A stretch of 36,749 bases of DNA, from the NCBI RefSeq assembly GCF_002860205.1, contig NZ_PGVB01000028.1, positions 1-36,749 of the forward strand, in the 5' to 3' direction. Source of the DNA: Bacillus sp. T33-2 (lineage in GTDB: Bacteria; Bacillota; Bacilli; Bacillales; Cytobacillaceae). Positions 1 to 10,963 of this stretch are shown piece after piece (position 1 is the stretch's first letter; each line of letters begins with the position of its first letter). Below the pieces are notes generated by a model, which saw nothing but the letters and a program-made list of their open reading frames with translations, was not told where the DNA came from and ran no database searches. Both the position numbers and the translations under genes were made by a program.

Positions 1-54
1 TATTAGGCACGCCGCCAGCGTTCGTCCTGAGCCAGGATCAAACTCTCCAATAAA
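1..54 (-). rRNA. rrs: 16S rRNA gene, 5' end only
   Basis: On the minus strand this reads as the start of a Firmicute 16S rRNA, including the universal 27F primer site AGAGTTTGATCCTGGCTCAG followed by GACGAACGCTGGCGGCG. The mature 5' end is placed at 54 because Bacillus 16S begins TTTATYGGAGAG. The rest of the gene lies outside the window. Its position next to the gyrA end of the origin cluster corresponds to rrnO of B. subtilis. Confidence 0.96.
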
Positions 55-196
55 GTGAGTTGAATATAGCTCATAATAAAACGTTGGCTCATGAAACTTC
101 TATATAGAAGAAACATGATGATTATTGTTTGTTGACGCTTGTTTGTTTAGTTTTCAAAGAGCAATTCGTTTAACGACGCCCGTAAGCGACTTTATT

Positions 197-226
197 AATA
201 TACCATTTATCAACTGCTTATGTCAA
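197..226 (-). promoter_or_regulatory. rrn promoter P2 (proximal)
   Basis: On the minus strand there is a TTGACA -35 (226-221) and a TATATT -10 (202-197) with an 18-nt spacer. It lies about 140 nt upstream of the 16S start. Downstream, near 135-170 on the minus strand, is GCTCTTTGAAAACT, which resembles the boxA-like leader sequence of Bacillus rrn operons and supports rRNA transcription from here. Confidence 0.75.
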
Positions 227-277
227 TAACTTTTTAATAAGTAAATAACCTATTCACTTTTTCATACAGACTTGATG

Positions 278-306
278 AGTATATCAGCACTTTATCTTTG
301 TCGCAA
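278..306 (-). promoter_or_regulatory. rrn promoter P1 (distal)
   Basis: On the minus strand there is a TTGCGA -35 (306-301), a 17-nt spacer and a TATACT -10 (283-278). With the promoter at 197-226 this gives the tandem arrangement usual for Bacillus rRNA operons. The 353-bp gap between the HD-GYP gene and 16S holds these two promoters, the rrn leader and the HD-GYP terminator, and I see no gene in it. Confidence 0.65.
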
Positions 307-375
307 CCCTTTTTAACACTGCTTTATTATCCATTAATGGCGATTTTTTCATTCCGCTTCTGAATTCCATTCGGT

Positions 376-409
376 AAAAACACGAAAGGCTGACACTAGC
401 GTCAGCCTT
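376..409 (-). terminator. terminator of the HD-GYP gene (weak)
   Basis: AAGGCTGAC and GTCAGCCTT form a perfect 9-bp stem (386-409) around a 6-nt loop. The stem overlaps the HD-GYP stop codon. The T-run on the minus strand (380-376) is 5 nt away from the stem, so it is a weak intrinsic terminator. Confidence 0.5.
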
Positions 410-1502
410 AATGCATAACCTCTTCTATAAATAATTGCCTGTTTTTGCTCAAGTGGACAATTTGTTCATTTTCTAAAAGCTTGATTAACGGACGGGTTGG
501 GCTTTTTTCCTCCACGAAAAGAACCTCTGCTTCCTGGCCGTTTGAAAGCCTGACTTTACTTCCGATAGAAAAATTCATAATGGCTGAACTAATTACTTTT
601 AATGCATTGATGTCAAACTTGCCAAAGTAATCTTCAAGGATCATTTCAAGAACTTTAAAAGGAGAATGCTTTCGCTTGTATGGCCGTTCTGATGTCATAG
701 CATGAAAAATGTCTGAAACCGCAATGATCTTGGCGAAAGGATGAATCCTGTTGTCTTTTTCGCCAAAAGGATAGCCGCTTCCGTCAAGTCTTTCATGATG
801 CTGGACAATAGCCAGTTTTGTGCCATCTTTCAACAGGGGGCTTGCTTTAACCATATTATAGCTATATGTAGAGTGCTTTTTTACTTCTTCATACTCATCA
901 TCAGTAAGGGAAGCCTCTTTATTTAACAGCTTTGTGCTTAATTTCGCCATTCCACAATCTGATAAACTTCCTGCTATGGCAATTTGAATAATGTCGCCTT
1001 TGCTGTAGTTCATTTTTTTGGCGATAAATCCACTGATAATTCCTACGGCTAAAGAATGGCTGTAAATATAATCATCTTTGGTGGAATAATGGTGCAGGTT
1101 AAGAATATGTGAAGCAAGGGTCTCTGTGCTGTCTAAAAAAGGCAGTAAGATGTTACGGACCTTAGCGATATCAATCGGAGCACCTGATTGCCATTTTACA
1201 AACTCCTTTTTTAAATGCTGTTTGGATCGTAAAAACAAATCAACAAAAGAAAGGTCTCCAGTTACTTCCCTTTCTTCAGCTAATCCTTGTGCAGCCGATT
1301 CAGTTGGGATAAACGGCATGCCATTCACCATTGTTTTTTCAACGTATATCTCTTTAATCAAAAAAGCTTTTAGGACATTGATCAGCTGTCCCGTCAAAAC
1401 CGTATTCTTACCAATGACAGGGCGATTTGTCCTGCTGAAAACGTCAGCGGAAACAATACAGCCCTCCTGAAGTTCATAAACTTTTACGCGCAACGGTTCC
1501 AC
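408..1502 (-). CDS. HD-GYP domain protein with degenerate HD motif
   Basis: A 364-residue protein with an HD-GYP domain over about residues 140-330. Canonical members are metal-dependent c-di-GMP phosphodiesterases. Visible conserved parts are the first His (YSHS, H149), KKHS (H210), the HHERLDGSGYP signature (235-245) and AVSDIFHAMTS. The motif that gives the family its name, usually LHDxGK, reads LSDCGM here (S181-D182), so the His ligand and the Lys are missing. The N-terminal 130 residues are not a domain I recognise; no membrane segment is obvious. The GTG start at 1502 has almost no room after GAGG. A TTG at codon 4 (1493) sits 5 nt after GAGGTGG and may be the real start. It lies between gyrA and the rRNA operon, with its own terminator and a gyrA terminator upstream. 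Catalytic activity is doubtful; a sensing or binding role is an inference. Confidence 0.85.
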   Translation of the reverse strand: MEPLRVKVYELQEGCIVSADVFSRTNRPVIGKNTVLTGQLINVLKAFLIKEIYVEKTMVNGMPFIPTESAAQGLAEEREVTGDLSFVDLFLRSKQHLKKEFVKWQSGAPIDIAKVRNILLPFLDSTETLASHILNLHHYSTKDDYIYSHSLAVGIISGFIAKKMNYSKGDIIQIAIAGSLSDCGMAKLSTKLLNKEASLTDDEYEEVKKHSTYSYNMVKASPLLKDGTKLAIVQHHERLDGSGYPFGEKDNRIHPFAKIIAVSDIFHAMTSERPYKRKHSPFKVLEMILEDYFGKFDINALKVISSAIMNFSIGSKVRLSNGQEAEVLFVEEKSPTRPLIKLLENEQIVHLSKNRQLFIEEVMH

Positions 1503-1543
1503 CTCAGAAAATTTCTTTTTTAAATTTATTTTACTTTATTTTG

Positions 1544-1577
1544 CAAAAAAAAAGGAACACAAATTTTGTGTCCCTTT
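1544..1577 (-). terminator. intrinsic terminator after gyrA
   Basis: On the minus strand, AAAGGGACACAAA pairs with TTTGTGTTCCTTT with a single mismatch. It is followed by a run of nine T residues. It separates gyrA from the HD-GYP gene. Confidence 0.88.
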
Positions 1578-1586
1578 GTTATATGT

Positions 1587-4121
1587 TTATTCTTCGTCTT
1601 CTACTGCAGAATCGTTTATCGATTCAACAATACTTTCTGCATTGGTTGATTCTTCTGTGCCTTCATGGTATTCTTCATCTTTTTCTTCGTCCCTGTCTAC
1701 TTTGGCAACGGTGGAAACAGCTTCATTTTCAGCTTTATCAAGACTGATTAGTTTAACTCCCATGGTGTTACGCCCAGTGATGGAAATGCTGCTCACAGGA
1801 ATACGGATCAGGACGCCCCTTGTCGTGATCAACATGAGGTCTTCTTCGCCAGTAACAACCTTCATCGTTACAAGGTCACCGTTTTTGTCCGTTATGTTCG
1901 CTGTTTTAATTCCCTTACCGCCCCTGTATTGAATGCGGTATTCACTGGCATGGGTTCTTTTACCGTAGCCGTTTTTAGTGACGATCAGGATATCAGTGCT
2001 TTCCTCAAGTACCTCCATGCCAACAACCTCATCATTTTCTGCAATGCTGATACCTTTTACTCCAGTCGCAGTACGGCCCATGGAGCGTACATCTGTTTCA
2101 GGAAAACGGATAAGCAGCCCTTTTTTCGTTCCGATAATAATTTCTTTACTGCCGTCTGTTAAACGGACAGATATCAATTCATCGTCTTCTCGCAGGTTGA
2201 GGGCAATAAGTCCGTTGTTACGGATATTTGCGAAGGATGTCAATGGTGAACGTTTCGAAATACCCTCTTTGGTAGTGAAGAACAGGAACCAGTCGTCCAC
2301 AAATTCTTCTACCGGAATAATCGCATTGACCCACTCGCCTTTTTCAACTCCGAGCAGGTTAATGATCGGAATCCCCTTGGCTGTGCGGCTGAATTCCGGA
2401 ATTTCATATCCCTTTGAACGGTAAACCTTACCTTTGTTCGTAAAGAATAGGAGCGTGTCATGGGTAGAAGTTGTAATCAGATGTTCAACAAAATCATCTT
2501 CGTTTGTCCCCATGCCCTGGATGCCTCGCCCGCCCCGTCTTTGGGAACGGTAGGTGGATACAGGAAGACGTTTAATATAGCCGTTATGGGTTAAAGTAAT
2601 AACGATGTGTTCCCTTGGAATTAAATCCTCGTCCTCAATGAATTCAAGCCCGCCTGAAACAATTTCTGTCCGCCTTTTATCATTAAAGCGGTCTTTGATT
2701 TCGGTAAGTTCTTCCCTGATGATCTCAAGGACCTTTTCTTCATCGGCAAGAATCGCTTTTAATTCGGCAATCAGCTTCACAAGGCTCTGGTACTCATCCT
2801 CGATTTTTTCCCGCTCAAGGCCTGTCAAACGCTGAAGGCGCATGTCCAGAATCGCCTGTGCCTGCTTATCGGACAGGTTGAATTGGGTCATCAAGCCTTC
2901 CCTTGCTTCTTCAGTCGTCCTGGAACTGCGGATCAAATTGATGACGGCATCCAGATGGTCGAGTGCAACCCGCAATCCTTCTAAAATATGCGCACGTGCT
3001 TCTGCCTTGCGCAGCTCAAACTCGGTTCTTCTGCGAATGACAACCTTTTGATGGTCAAGATAATATTTGAGGCATTGTTTTAAATTTAAAACCTTTGGCT
3101 GGCCATCTACAAGAGCGAGCAGATTGATGCCGAAACTGGTCTGCAACGCCGTTTGCTTGTACAGATTATTCAGCAGGACATTAGCGTTGGCATCCTTGCG
3201 TACCTCGATATAAATCCGCATACCTCTGCGGTCTGATTCATCTCTTAAGTCTGTGATGCCGTCAATTTTCTTATCACGGACAAGCTCGGCAATTTTTTCA
3301 ATTAATTTTGCTTTGTTTACCTGGTAGGGCAGCTCTTTAACGATAATGACTTCCTTGCCATTGGCTTTTTGTTCAATCTCAACTTTTGCCCTTAACGTAA
3401 TGGAGCCGCGGCCTGTCTCATATGCTTTCCGGATGCCGCTTCTTCCCAGGATTAGCCCTGCAGTAGGGAAATCCGGCCCTGGGACGAACTCCATCAGTTC
3501 CTGTATCGTGATGTCAGGGTCCTTACTGACAGCCAGTACACCGTCGATAACTTCCCCAAGCTGGTGGGGAGGGATATTGGTTGCCATGCCAACAGCAATT
3601 CCAGATGTACCGTTAACCAGCAGGTTAGGGAATCTTGATGGCAGAACAGCCGGCTCTCTCTCCGAACCATCATAGTTATCCTGGTAGTCAATCGTATCTT
3701 TGTTGATATCACGGAGCAGTTCCATCGAAATTTTCGACATGCGCGCTTCCGTATAACGCATTGCAGCAGCTGCATCTCCATCGACAGAACCGAAGTTTCC
3801 ATGTCCGTCGACGAGCATGTAACGGTAGTTAAAATCCTGTGCCATCCTGACCATTGTGTCATAAACAGCAGAATCTCCGTGAGGATGGTATTTACCTATA
3901 ACCTCGCCCACGATACGGGCAGATTTTTTAAAGGGTTTGTCCGCATGCATACCAAGATCATGCATCGCGTAAAGAATACGGCGGTGCACCGGCTTTAAAC
4001 CGTCACGGACGTCGGGCAGTGCCCGTGCTACTATGACACTCATTGCATAATCCAGGAATGACGAGCGCATTTCCTGGCTGATATTGATCTCTTTCACTCG
4101 AGAATTTGGTGTCTCTGCCAT
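1587..4121 (-). CDS. gyrA: DNA gyrase subunit A
   Basis: GyrA, 844 residues, the DNA-breaking and -rejoining subunit of gyrase. It forms an A2B2 complex with GyrB and introduces negative supercoils using ATP. The catalytic tyrosine is Y123 in [10 protein letters not shown]. The quinolone-resistance-determining stretch [12 protein letters not shown] has Ser84 and an acidic Asp88, the residues expected in a susceptible enzyme. The GyrA box QRRGGRG (about 525-532) that starts the DNA-wrapping C-terminal pinwheel is intact. The protein ends in an acidic tail of about 40 residues (from about 803), making it longer than the roughly 821 residues I recall for B. subtilis. The ATG start follows AAGGAGGT with a 7-nt spacer. 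It lies 148 bp downstream of gyrB, separated by a terminator-like hairpin, so it may be expressed partly on its own. Confidence 0.98.
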   Translation of the reverse strand: MAETPNSRVKEINISQEMRSSFLDYAMSVIVARALPDVRDGLKPVHRRILYAMHDLGMHADKPFKKSARIVGEVIGKYHPHGDSAVYDTMVRMAQDFNYRYMLVDGHGNFGSVDGDAAAAMRYTEARMSKISMELLRDINKDTIDYQDNYDGSEREPAVLPSRFPNLLVNGTSGIAVGMATNIPPHQLGEVIDGVLAVSKDPDITIQELMEFVPGPDFPTAGLILGRSGIRKAYETGRGSITLRAKVEIEQKANGKEVIIVKELPYQVNKAKLIEKIAELVRDKKIDGITDLRDESDRRGMRIYIEVRKDANANVLLNNLYKQTALQTSFGINLLALVDGQPKVLNLKQCLKYYLDHQKVVIRRRTEFELRKAEARAHILEGLRVALDHLDAVINLIRSSRTTEEAREGLMTQFNLSDKQAQAILDMRLQRLTGLEREKIEDEYQSLVKLIAELKAILADEEKVLEIIREELTEIKDRFNDKRRTEIVSGGLEFIEDEDLIPREHIVITLTHNGYIKRLPVSTYRSQRRGGRGIQGMGTNEDDFVEHLITTSTHDTLLFFTNKGKVYRSKGYEIPEFSRTAKGIPIINLLGVEKGEWVNAIIPVEEFVDDWFLFFTTKEGISKRSPLTSFANIRNNGLIALNLREDDELISVRLTDGSKEIIIGTKKGLLIRFPETDVRSMGRTATGVKGISIAENDEVVGMEVLEESTDILIVTKNGYGKRTHASEYRIQYRGGKGIKTANITDKNGDLVTMKVVTGEEDLMLITTRGVLIRIPVSSISITGRNTMGVKLISLDKAENEAVSTVAKVDRDEEKDEEYHEGTEESTNAESIVESINDSAVEDEE

Positions 4122-4152
4122 AAGAGAAACCTCCTTAAGAAAACTCGGAGTA

Positions 4153-4166
4153 CCGGTTTAAACCGG
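4153..4166. repeat. perfect 14-bp palindrome in the gyrB-gyrA spacer
   Basis: CCGGTTTAAACCGG is a perfect palindrome 32 bp upstream of the gyrA start codon and just before its ribosome-binding site. A second inverted repeat, TCTGGCA (4178-4184) with TGCCAGA (4202-4208), lies next to it. Either could be a protein-binding site or an RNA hairpin in the gyrA leader; the function is unknown. Confidence 0.5.
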
Positions 4167-4230
4167 CAGCCTGTTTGTCTGGCATGTGACGATACCGCTG
4201 TTGCCAGATTGTTTCTTTAAGCCTATCAGT

Positions 4231-4263
4231 AAAAAGCAGGATAGAGGAATACCCGCTATCCTG
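4231..4263 (-). terminator. terminator or attenuator after gyrB
   Basis: On the minus strand, CAGGATAG and CTATCCTG form an 8-bp stem followed by C and five T residues. It lies 7 nt after the gyrB stop codon. It would end or attenuate transcription before gyrA. Confidence 0.65.
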
Positions 4264-4269
4264 GCCAAA

Positions 4270-6207
<1,938 letters not shown>

Positions 6208-6246
6208 CTACACTTTCATATGCCTCATTCTTTAAGCAAATTATTT

Positions 6247-6498
6247 TTATATAAATTCCTGAACGGATAATTTTTGTGAGCGTTTTTTTAATGTTCCTGA
6301 CGCAAGCGGGGAATAATAGATGGTGTCATCAGTGACAACAACCGACTTATAGGCTCCTCTTGAAAGATTAACGACCTGTTCCCTGTGGCGCGCAATATAT
6401 TGTTCCAGCAGAGGGGAGGTGTTGGCTGTTTCCTTATCTAAAATGGCTATAATATCCCTGGTTCTCACCAGGATGTCCTCTCCTACATGCAAATACAT
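6247..6498 (-). CDS. remB: extracellular matrix regulator RemB (YaaB, DUF370)
   Basis: A basic 83-residue protein beginning MYLHVGEDILVRTRDIIAIL. It matches the RemA/RemB (DUF370) family in size, sequence and position. In B. subtilis these proteins control biofilm matrix genes, RemA as a DNA-binding oligomer; RemB is less well understood. Its ribosome-binding site GAGGTGAAG overlaps the recF stop codon, so the two genes are probably translated from one message. Conserved placement between recF and gyrB makes the assignment firm; the regulatory role here is inferred from the family. Confidence 0.9.
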   Translation of the reverse strand: MYLHVGEDILVRTRDIIAILDKETANTSPLLEQYIARHREQVVNLSRGAYKSVVVTDDTIYYSPLASGTLKKRSQKLSVQEFI

Positions 6499-6507
6499 GT
6501 CTTCACC

Positions 6508-7626
6508 TCATTGGACCCGGGTCATCACTCCGGAATCTACTTTATAAGCGGCAGCTTCCTTCAGAGTTTGATGATCAATTCCATCCACACTTGTTGTCGT
6601 AACGAAAGTCTGGACTTTACCCTGGATGGTGTTCAACAAATGGGACTGGCGGTAGTCGTCCAGTTCAGACAGTACATCATCCAGAAGAAGGATAGGGTAT
6701 TCGCCGCTCTCAGCATGGATCAACTCTATTTCTGCCAATTTGACCGACAATGCAGTCGTTCTTTGCTGGCCCTGCGATCCAAACGTCTGGACATCCCTGC
6801 CATTCACCAGAAAACAAAGATCATCCCTGTGGGGACCGTACAAGGTAATCCCACGGTCAATTTCCCGCGTCCTTATTTTAGCAAACTTTTCCTCATAGAC
6901 TGTTACCATTTTCGACAAATCCAGTCCTTCTGATACATCAGCAGACGGCCTGTACACAATTTTTAGCGTTTCAAGCCCCCTGGAAATCCCTTCATGGATC
7001 GGCATCGCCCATTTTTCAAGCAAACGCAGGAATTCAAACCTTTTGATTATAATTTTGGCCGATATATCAATGAACTGTTCTGTCAGTATTTCCAGCATCG
7101 TTAAATCATTTTTCTGTTTTGTCTGCAATAGCTTCAAATAGTGATTCCGCTGCTGCAAGATTTTTTGGTACTGGCTGATGTCGTGCAAATAAACAGGCGA
7201 TACCTGGCCAATTTCCATATCAATAAAACGACGCCTTATTTGAGGGCTCCCTTTGACAAGATGGAGATCCTCAGGTGCAAACATAACGACATTCATATTT
7301 CCTACGTATTGGCTGAGCTTCCGCTGTTCAAGATGATTGCATTTCGCCTGTTTGCCTTTTTTTGAAATAATGAGCTGCATTGGCAAAGGGCCATGCTGTT
7401 TTTTTATCCTTCCCTCTATTTTAGCATAATCCTGGTCCCAGCGAATAAGATCTTTATCATTTGCCGTCCGGTGCGATTTTGCCATGGCAAGCACAAAAAT
7501 TGATTCCATCACGTTTGTCTTCCCCTGGGCATTTTCGCCCAAAATCACATTCACCTTGTTTTCAAACCGGGCTTCCAGTTCATCATAGTTCCGATAATCT
7601 TTTAAAAGTAACTCCTCTATATACAT
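6508..7626 (-). CDS. recF: DNA replication and repair protein RecF
   Basis: RecF, 372 residues, an SMC/ABC-type ATPase. With RecO and RecR it loads RecA at single-strand gaps and stalled forks. The start [21 protein letters not shown] is typical. The Walker A motif is GENAQGKT (30-37), the ABC signature region is [17 protein letters not shown] (from about 283), and Walker B with the D-loop is [14 protein letters not shown] (about 310-323). The length matches the family. It lies 43 bp downstream of yaaA and 9 bp upstream of remB, as in the conserved dnaA-dnaN-yaaA-recF order. Confidence 0.97.
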   Translation of the reverse strand: MYIEELLLKDYRNYDELEARFENKVNVILGENAQGKTNVMESIFVLAMAKSHRTANDKDLIRWDQDYAKIEGRIKKQHGPLPMQLIISKKGKQAKCNHLEQRKLSQYVGNMNVVMFAPEDLHLVKGSPQIRRRFIDMEIGQVSPVYLHDISQYQKILQQRNHYLKLLQTKQKNDLTMLEILTEQFIDISAKIIIKRFEFLRLLEKWAMPIHEGISRGLETLKIVYRPSADVSEGLDLSKMVTVYEEKFAKIRTREIDRGITLYGPHRDDLCFLVNGRDVQTFGSQGQQRTTALSVKLAEIELIHAESGEYPILLLDDVLSELDDYRQSHLLNTIQGKVQTFVTTTSVDGIDHQTLKEAAAYKVDSGVMTRVQ

Positions 7627-7669
7627 GAACGTTCATCCCCTGCATATCGCCATACCAAAACCACATTCT

Positions 7670-7882
7670 TTATTTAACAAAAAATACGCCATGGCCCGGT
7701 ATATCCACTTTATCTCCGGCACGCAGCTTTCTTCCACGTCTTTGATCCTGTTCCCCGTTAACAAAAACCTCAAATTCATCCAGAAACCATTTGGCCATTC
7801 CGCCAGTTTGGATGATATCAGCCAGCTGCAAAAATTGGCCAAGTGTAATATACTCCGTGCTAATTTTAACTTCAGTGCTCAT
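7670..7882 (-). CDS. yaaA: S4 domain-containing protein YaaA
   Basis: A 70-residue S4-type RNA-binding protein. The core LGQFLQLADIIQTGGMAKWFLDEF followed by a VNGE...RRGRKL turn is an S4 fold covering most of the protein. The start at 7882 (MSTEVKIST) is chosen because AAGGGTGG lies 6 nt before it and the resulting length fits the roughly 71 residues of B. subtilis YaaA. An upstream in-frame Met at 7927 would add 15 residues without family support. B. subtilis YaaA has been linked to ribosome assembly; that role is from memory and not visible here. It is probably the first gene of the yaaA-recF-remB-gyrB unit. Confidence 0.9.
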   Translation of the reverse strand: MSTEVKISTEYITLGQFLQLADIIQTGGMAKWFLDEFEVFVNGEQDQRRGRKLRAGDKVDIPGHGVFFVK

Positions 7883-8035
7883 GGTTCCACCCTTTTCCAG
7901 TAAGAAAAATCCTGCAATTACTTTCATGTGGCAATTTTTACTGCTATCCGGTGTTTTTTACCTTGGTTCCAGTTTCCTCAAAGGTCCATAAAACCCATTA
8001 TGTTTTGCTAATTTTAAAAAGGTATCTAATATTTT

Positions 8036-8064
8036 ATTTTACTAAATAATTCACATGCTTACAA
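8036..8064 (-). promoter_or_regulatory. putative promoter of yaaA-recF-remB-gyrB
   Basis: On the minus strand there is a TTGTAA -35 (8064-8059), a 17-nt spacer and a TAAAAT -10 (8041-8036). It lies downstream of the dnaN terminator and about 150 nt upstream of yaaA. The roughly 290-bp dnaN-yaaA gap shows no gene. Confidence 0.5.
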
Positions 8065-8134
8065 AAGAAATAATTCCACTAGTTATTATGGCCATTACAG
8101 CCCTGAAATATTTTCCGTATTATGCAATAATCGG

Positions 8135-8161
8135 AAAAAAGCCGCCAGCGTAACTGGCAGC
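8135..8161 (-). terminator. intrinsic terminator after dnaN
   Basis: On the minus strand, GCTGCCAG and CTGGCGGC form an 8-bp stem with a 5-nt loop, followed by TTTTTT. It lies 12 nt after the dnaN stop codon. Confidence 0.9.
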
Positions 8162-8173
8162 TGTAATCATTCA

Positions 8174-9310
8174 TTAGTATGTCCTTACAGGCAGTATCAA
8201 TTGCAGAATCGTTTCATCGTTCAGAGGACGGATTAAAAATGGCCTCATCGCTCCGGTAAAGCTTATTTGAATTTCCGTTCCCTCCAACGCTTTTAACGCA
8301 TCCATCATGTACTTCGCACTGAAGGAAATCTTCAACTCATCTCCATCAATTGATTTGCTCTGAACTTCTTCCACGACTTTCCCAATTTCAGGTGTATTGG
8401 AGGATATTTCAATTGCTCCTCCATCCACGGTTGCAAATTTGACAACATTGTTTCTTCCTTCCCTGGCCAGAAGGGAGGCACGGTCAATCGCATGCAAAAA
8501 TTCCTTCGTATCCACAACGATATCTGTTTTGCTTTCATTTGGAATAAGCCGGGCTGTATCAGGATAATTGCCTTCCAGAAGCCTGGAGAAGAACAATAAA
8601 TGCTTTGCCTTGAACAGTACCTGGTTTTCGGTAATGACAATATCGACAAGGTCAGTCGTATCATCCAGGATCTTGCTCAATTCCGTCAGGCTTTTACCTG
8701 GAATGACAATATTGTAATTCCCGCTCGTTTCCGTATTGAGTTTTGCTTTCCTTAATCCCAGCCGGTGGCTGTCTGTTGCAATACAGGTTAATTCGTTGTT
8801 TTCAACCTTCCAGTTTACACCTGTCAAGATAGGGCGTGTTTCTGAGGTGGACACTGCAAAAACGGTTTGTCTGATTAAAACCTTCAGAAGGTCTGTCGGG
8901 ATCCGGAAAATGTTGTCTTCCGAAATATGGGGAAGGTGAGGGTACTCCTCAGCATCCAGGCCATTTAAATTAAATTCTGATTTTCCGGAACGTATGACAG
9001 TCTGCAGGTGATTCTGCACTTCGATTTCCACTGTATCTGTTGGCAATTTTTTTACGATTTCACTAAAGAAGCGGGCTTGTAAAACAATTGCCCCTGTTTG
9101 TTTGATCTCAACAATTTCATCACCGGCTTCCTCTTTTGGGATGAAAGATTCAATTGAAATATCGGAATCACTTCCTGTCAATGTAACTCCGTCTTCTGTT
9201 GCGACAATTTTTATTCCTGTCAGAATCGGAATTGTCGTTCTGCTCGTTACTGCTTTCATTACATCCTGGACGCTTTGCAAAAGATAATCCCGTTGGACGA
9301 TAAACTGCAT
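8174..9310 (-). CDS. dnaN: DNA polymerase III sliding clamp (beta subunit)
   Basis: Beta clamp, 378 residues, matching the family length. Two copies form a ring around DNA that tethers the replicative polymerase and other partners. It begins MQFIVQRDYLLQSVQDVMKAV and ends in the conserved clamp C-terminus (FLIRPLNDETILQLILPVRTY), which forms part of the partner-binding pocket. Three similar clamp domains of about 120 residues each are expected from the length. The ATG follows GGAGG with a 9-nt spacer. It lies 180 bp downstream of dnaA. The gap between them holds the second half of the origin. Confidence 0.98.
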   Translation of the reverse strand: MQFIVQRDYLLQSVQDVMKAVTSRTTIPILTGIKIVATEDGVTLTGSDSDISIESFIPKEEAGDEIVEIKQTGAIVLQARFFSEIVKKLPTDTVEIEVQNHLQTVIRSGKSEFNLNGLDAEEYPHLPHISEDNIFRIPTDLLKVLIRQTVFAVSTSETRPILTGVNWKVENNELTCIATDSHRLGLRKAKLNTETSGNYNIVIPGKSLTELSKILDDTTDLVDIVITENQVLFKAKHLLFFSRLLEGNYPDTARLIPNESKTDIVVDTKEFLHAIDRASLLAREGRNNVVKFATVDGGAIEISSNTPEIGKVVEEVQSKSIDGDELKISFSAKYMMDALKALEGTEIQISFTGAMRPFLIRPLNDETILQLILPVRTY

Positions 9311-9339
9311 TTTTTAAATCCTCCGTTCAGGTATTTTAC

Positions 9340-9372
9340 TGATTGTTAATATATATAATTTTATTTAAAAAA
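9340..9372. other. AT-rich DNA unwinding element of oriC
   Basis: A stretch almost wholly of A and T, including TTAATATATATAATTTTATT, lies between dnaN and the DnaA-trios. In B. subtilis the origin is opened at the equivalent place between dnaA and dnaN. The boundaries are approximate. Confidence 0.75.
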
Positions 9373-9390
9373 TAGTAGAAGTAATAGTAG
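9373..9390 (+). other. DnaA-trio element of oriC
   Basis: Six consecutive trinucleotides, TAG TAG AAG TAA TAG TAG, lie directly beside a GC-rich GGCC and two DnaA boxes. This is the arrangement described for the B. subtilis basal unwinding system. There DnaA loaded from the boxes extends along the trios on one strand and opens the duplex toward the AT-rich side. Confidence 0.88.
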
Positions 9391-9394
9391 GGCC

Positions 9395-9485
9395 TGTGGA
9401 TTTGTGGATAACTTGATTTTCGAAAGTAAACACAGCCTATCCACATGTGGACAGACTGTGTGCAATCAGATCCGGGTTATTCACA
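9395..9485. other. DnaA-box cluster between dnaA and dnaN
   Basis: Five DnaA boxes are visible: TGTGGATTT (9395-9403), TGTGGATAA (9403-9411, perfect), CTATCCACA (9437-9445), TGTGGACAG (9446-9454, back to back with the previous one) and TTATTCACA (9477-9485). The first two adjoin the GC cluster and trios and would load DnaA for unwinding. This is the second half of the bipartite origin. Confidence 0.9.
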
Positions 9486-9490
9486 GTTTC

Positions 9491-10837
9491 CTATACTCTC
9501 AGCTGCTCATTAATGTCTTTCAGCTGTTTTTGCAGAAGCGAGTCACTTGAAAGCAGCTTTGAAATTTTTTCATGGGCGTGGATGACGGTAGTATGGTCAC
9601 GCCCTCCGAATTCCTCTCCTATTTTCGGAAGGGAGAAGTCGGTAAGTTCCCTTGATAAATACATGGCAATCTGCCTCGGAAAGGCCACGGATTTAGTCCG
9701 TTTTTTCGCTTTAAAGTCTTCAAGGCGTATATTGTAATGCTCTCCAACCACTCTTTGGATTTCATGGATGGTTATCACCTTAGGCTTTGAGCTCGGAATG
9801 ATATCCTTAAGTGCCTCGGCGGCGAGGTCTGCATTGATGTCTTTATTGATTAATGATGAATAGGCCACAACACGGATTAAAGCTCCTTCAAGCTCCCGGA
9901 TATTTGAATCAATCTGATTCGCAATATACAGCATTACTTCATTCGGAATATCAAGGCCTTCTGCTTTCGCTTTTTTCCGGAGGATCGCAATTCTCGTTTC
10001 CAGATCCGGTGGGGTAATATCCGTAATCAGGCCCCATTCAAAACGGGAACGGAGACGGTCCTCAAGCGTAGGAATTTCTTTTGGCGGACGGTCACTTGAA
10101 ATGACAATCTGCTTGCTTTCCTCATGCAATGTATTGAATGTGTGGAAAAATTCTTCCTGTGTCTGTTCTTTACCGGCCAAAAACTGAATATCATCGATCA
10201 GCAACACATCTACATTCCGATATTTGTTCCGAAAATCGACTGCTTTATTATCCCGGATCGAATTAATGAATTCATTTGTGAATTTTTCGGAAGATAAGTA
10301 CACTACCTTTGCTGATGGGTTATGATCCTGCACATAGTGTCCGATTGCATGCATAAGGTGGGTTTTTCCCAGACCTACGCCTCCATATATGAATAACGGA
10401 TTATAGGCTTTGGCAGGTGCTTCGGCCACAGCGAGGGAGGCCGCATGTGCAAAACGGTTACCTGATCCGATTACGAACGTATCAAATGTATATTTGGGGT
10501 TTAGCATGTTGAGAGGAAGTTCCGGCTGGTCGTCGCCTTTTTTTTGTTTTTTAGGCGGAACAGGCAAATTGACTTCTTCATCATTTTGATTCTGGGGAAT
10601 AATAAACTTTACGGCCAGTTCCTCTCCAGTAAGTTCGTACAAAATCTCTGAGATTAGCTGGGAATACCGCTCTTCCAGCCAATCACGGGCAAATTCATTG
10701 GGCGCAGTAATCGTCAGCGAGTCCCCCTGCAGCGAATGGGCTTTGGTCGCTTTCAGCCATGTATCGAAGCTTGGTTTGCTGATTTTTTTTTCAATATTGG
10801 CCAGCGCCTTATTCCAGAGGTCCGCAATATTTTCCAA
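9491..10837 (-). CDS. dnaA: chromosomal replication initiator protein DnaA
   Basis: DnaA, 448 residues, the AAA+ initiator that binds DnaA boxes and melts the origin. Domain I (about 1-85) begins [25 protein letters not shown] short variable linker is about 86-110. The AAA+ domain has Walker A GGVGLGKT (152-159) and Walker B VLLIDD (211-216). The C-terminal DNA-binding helix-turn-helix has the DnaA signature [15 protein letters not shown] (about 409-423). The start is TTG, 7 nt after AAAGGAGGG, and gives the same N-terminus as B. subtilis DnaA as recalled. The flanking DnaA-box arrays suggest autoregulation. I could not place a clear promoter for it in the box-rich upstream region. Confidence 0.98.
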   Translation of the reverse strand: MENIADLWNKALANIEKKISKPSFDTWLKATKAHSLQGDSLTITAPNEFARDWLEERYSQLISEILYELTGEELAVKFIIPQNQNDEEVNLPVPPKKQKKGDDQPELPLNMLNPKYTFDTFVIGSGNRFAHAASLAVAEAPAKAYNPLFIYGGVGLGKTHLMHAIGHYVQDHNPSAKVVYLSSEKFTNEFINSIRDNKAVDFRNKYRNVDVLLIDDIQFLAGKEQTQEEFFHTFNTLHEESKQIVISSDRPPKEIPTLEDRLRSRFEWGLITDITPPDLETRIAILRKKAKAEGLDIPNEVMLYIANQIDSNIRELEGALIRVVAYSSLINKDINADLAAEALKDIIPSSKPKVITIHEIQRVVGEHYNIRLEDFKAKKRTKSVAFPRQIAMYLSRELTDFSLPKIGEEFGGRDHTTVIHAHEKISKLLSSDSLLQKQLKDINEQLRV

Positions 10838-10963
10838 CAGTTTTCCCTCCTTTGTCCAAAGTTTGGTGTTCCGTGCAAATGCGTGGTTATCGTCTATGTA
10901 TAACCTGCTAATTTATAAATATACGAAACAATTAATGTGGAAAAATATATAATAAGGAAATCA

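Noticed and set aside
1576-1932. A 118-codon plus-strand open frame opposite gyrA
   Set aside because: It lies wholly inside the gyrA coding sequence on the opposite strand, has no ribosome-binding site and a low-complexity Ser and Thr-rich translation, so it is a shadow of gyrA.
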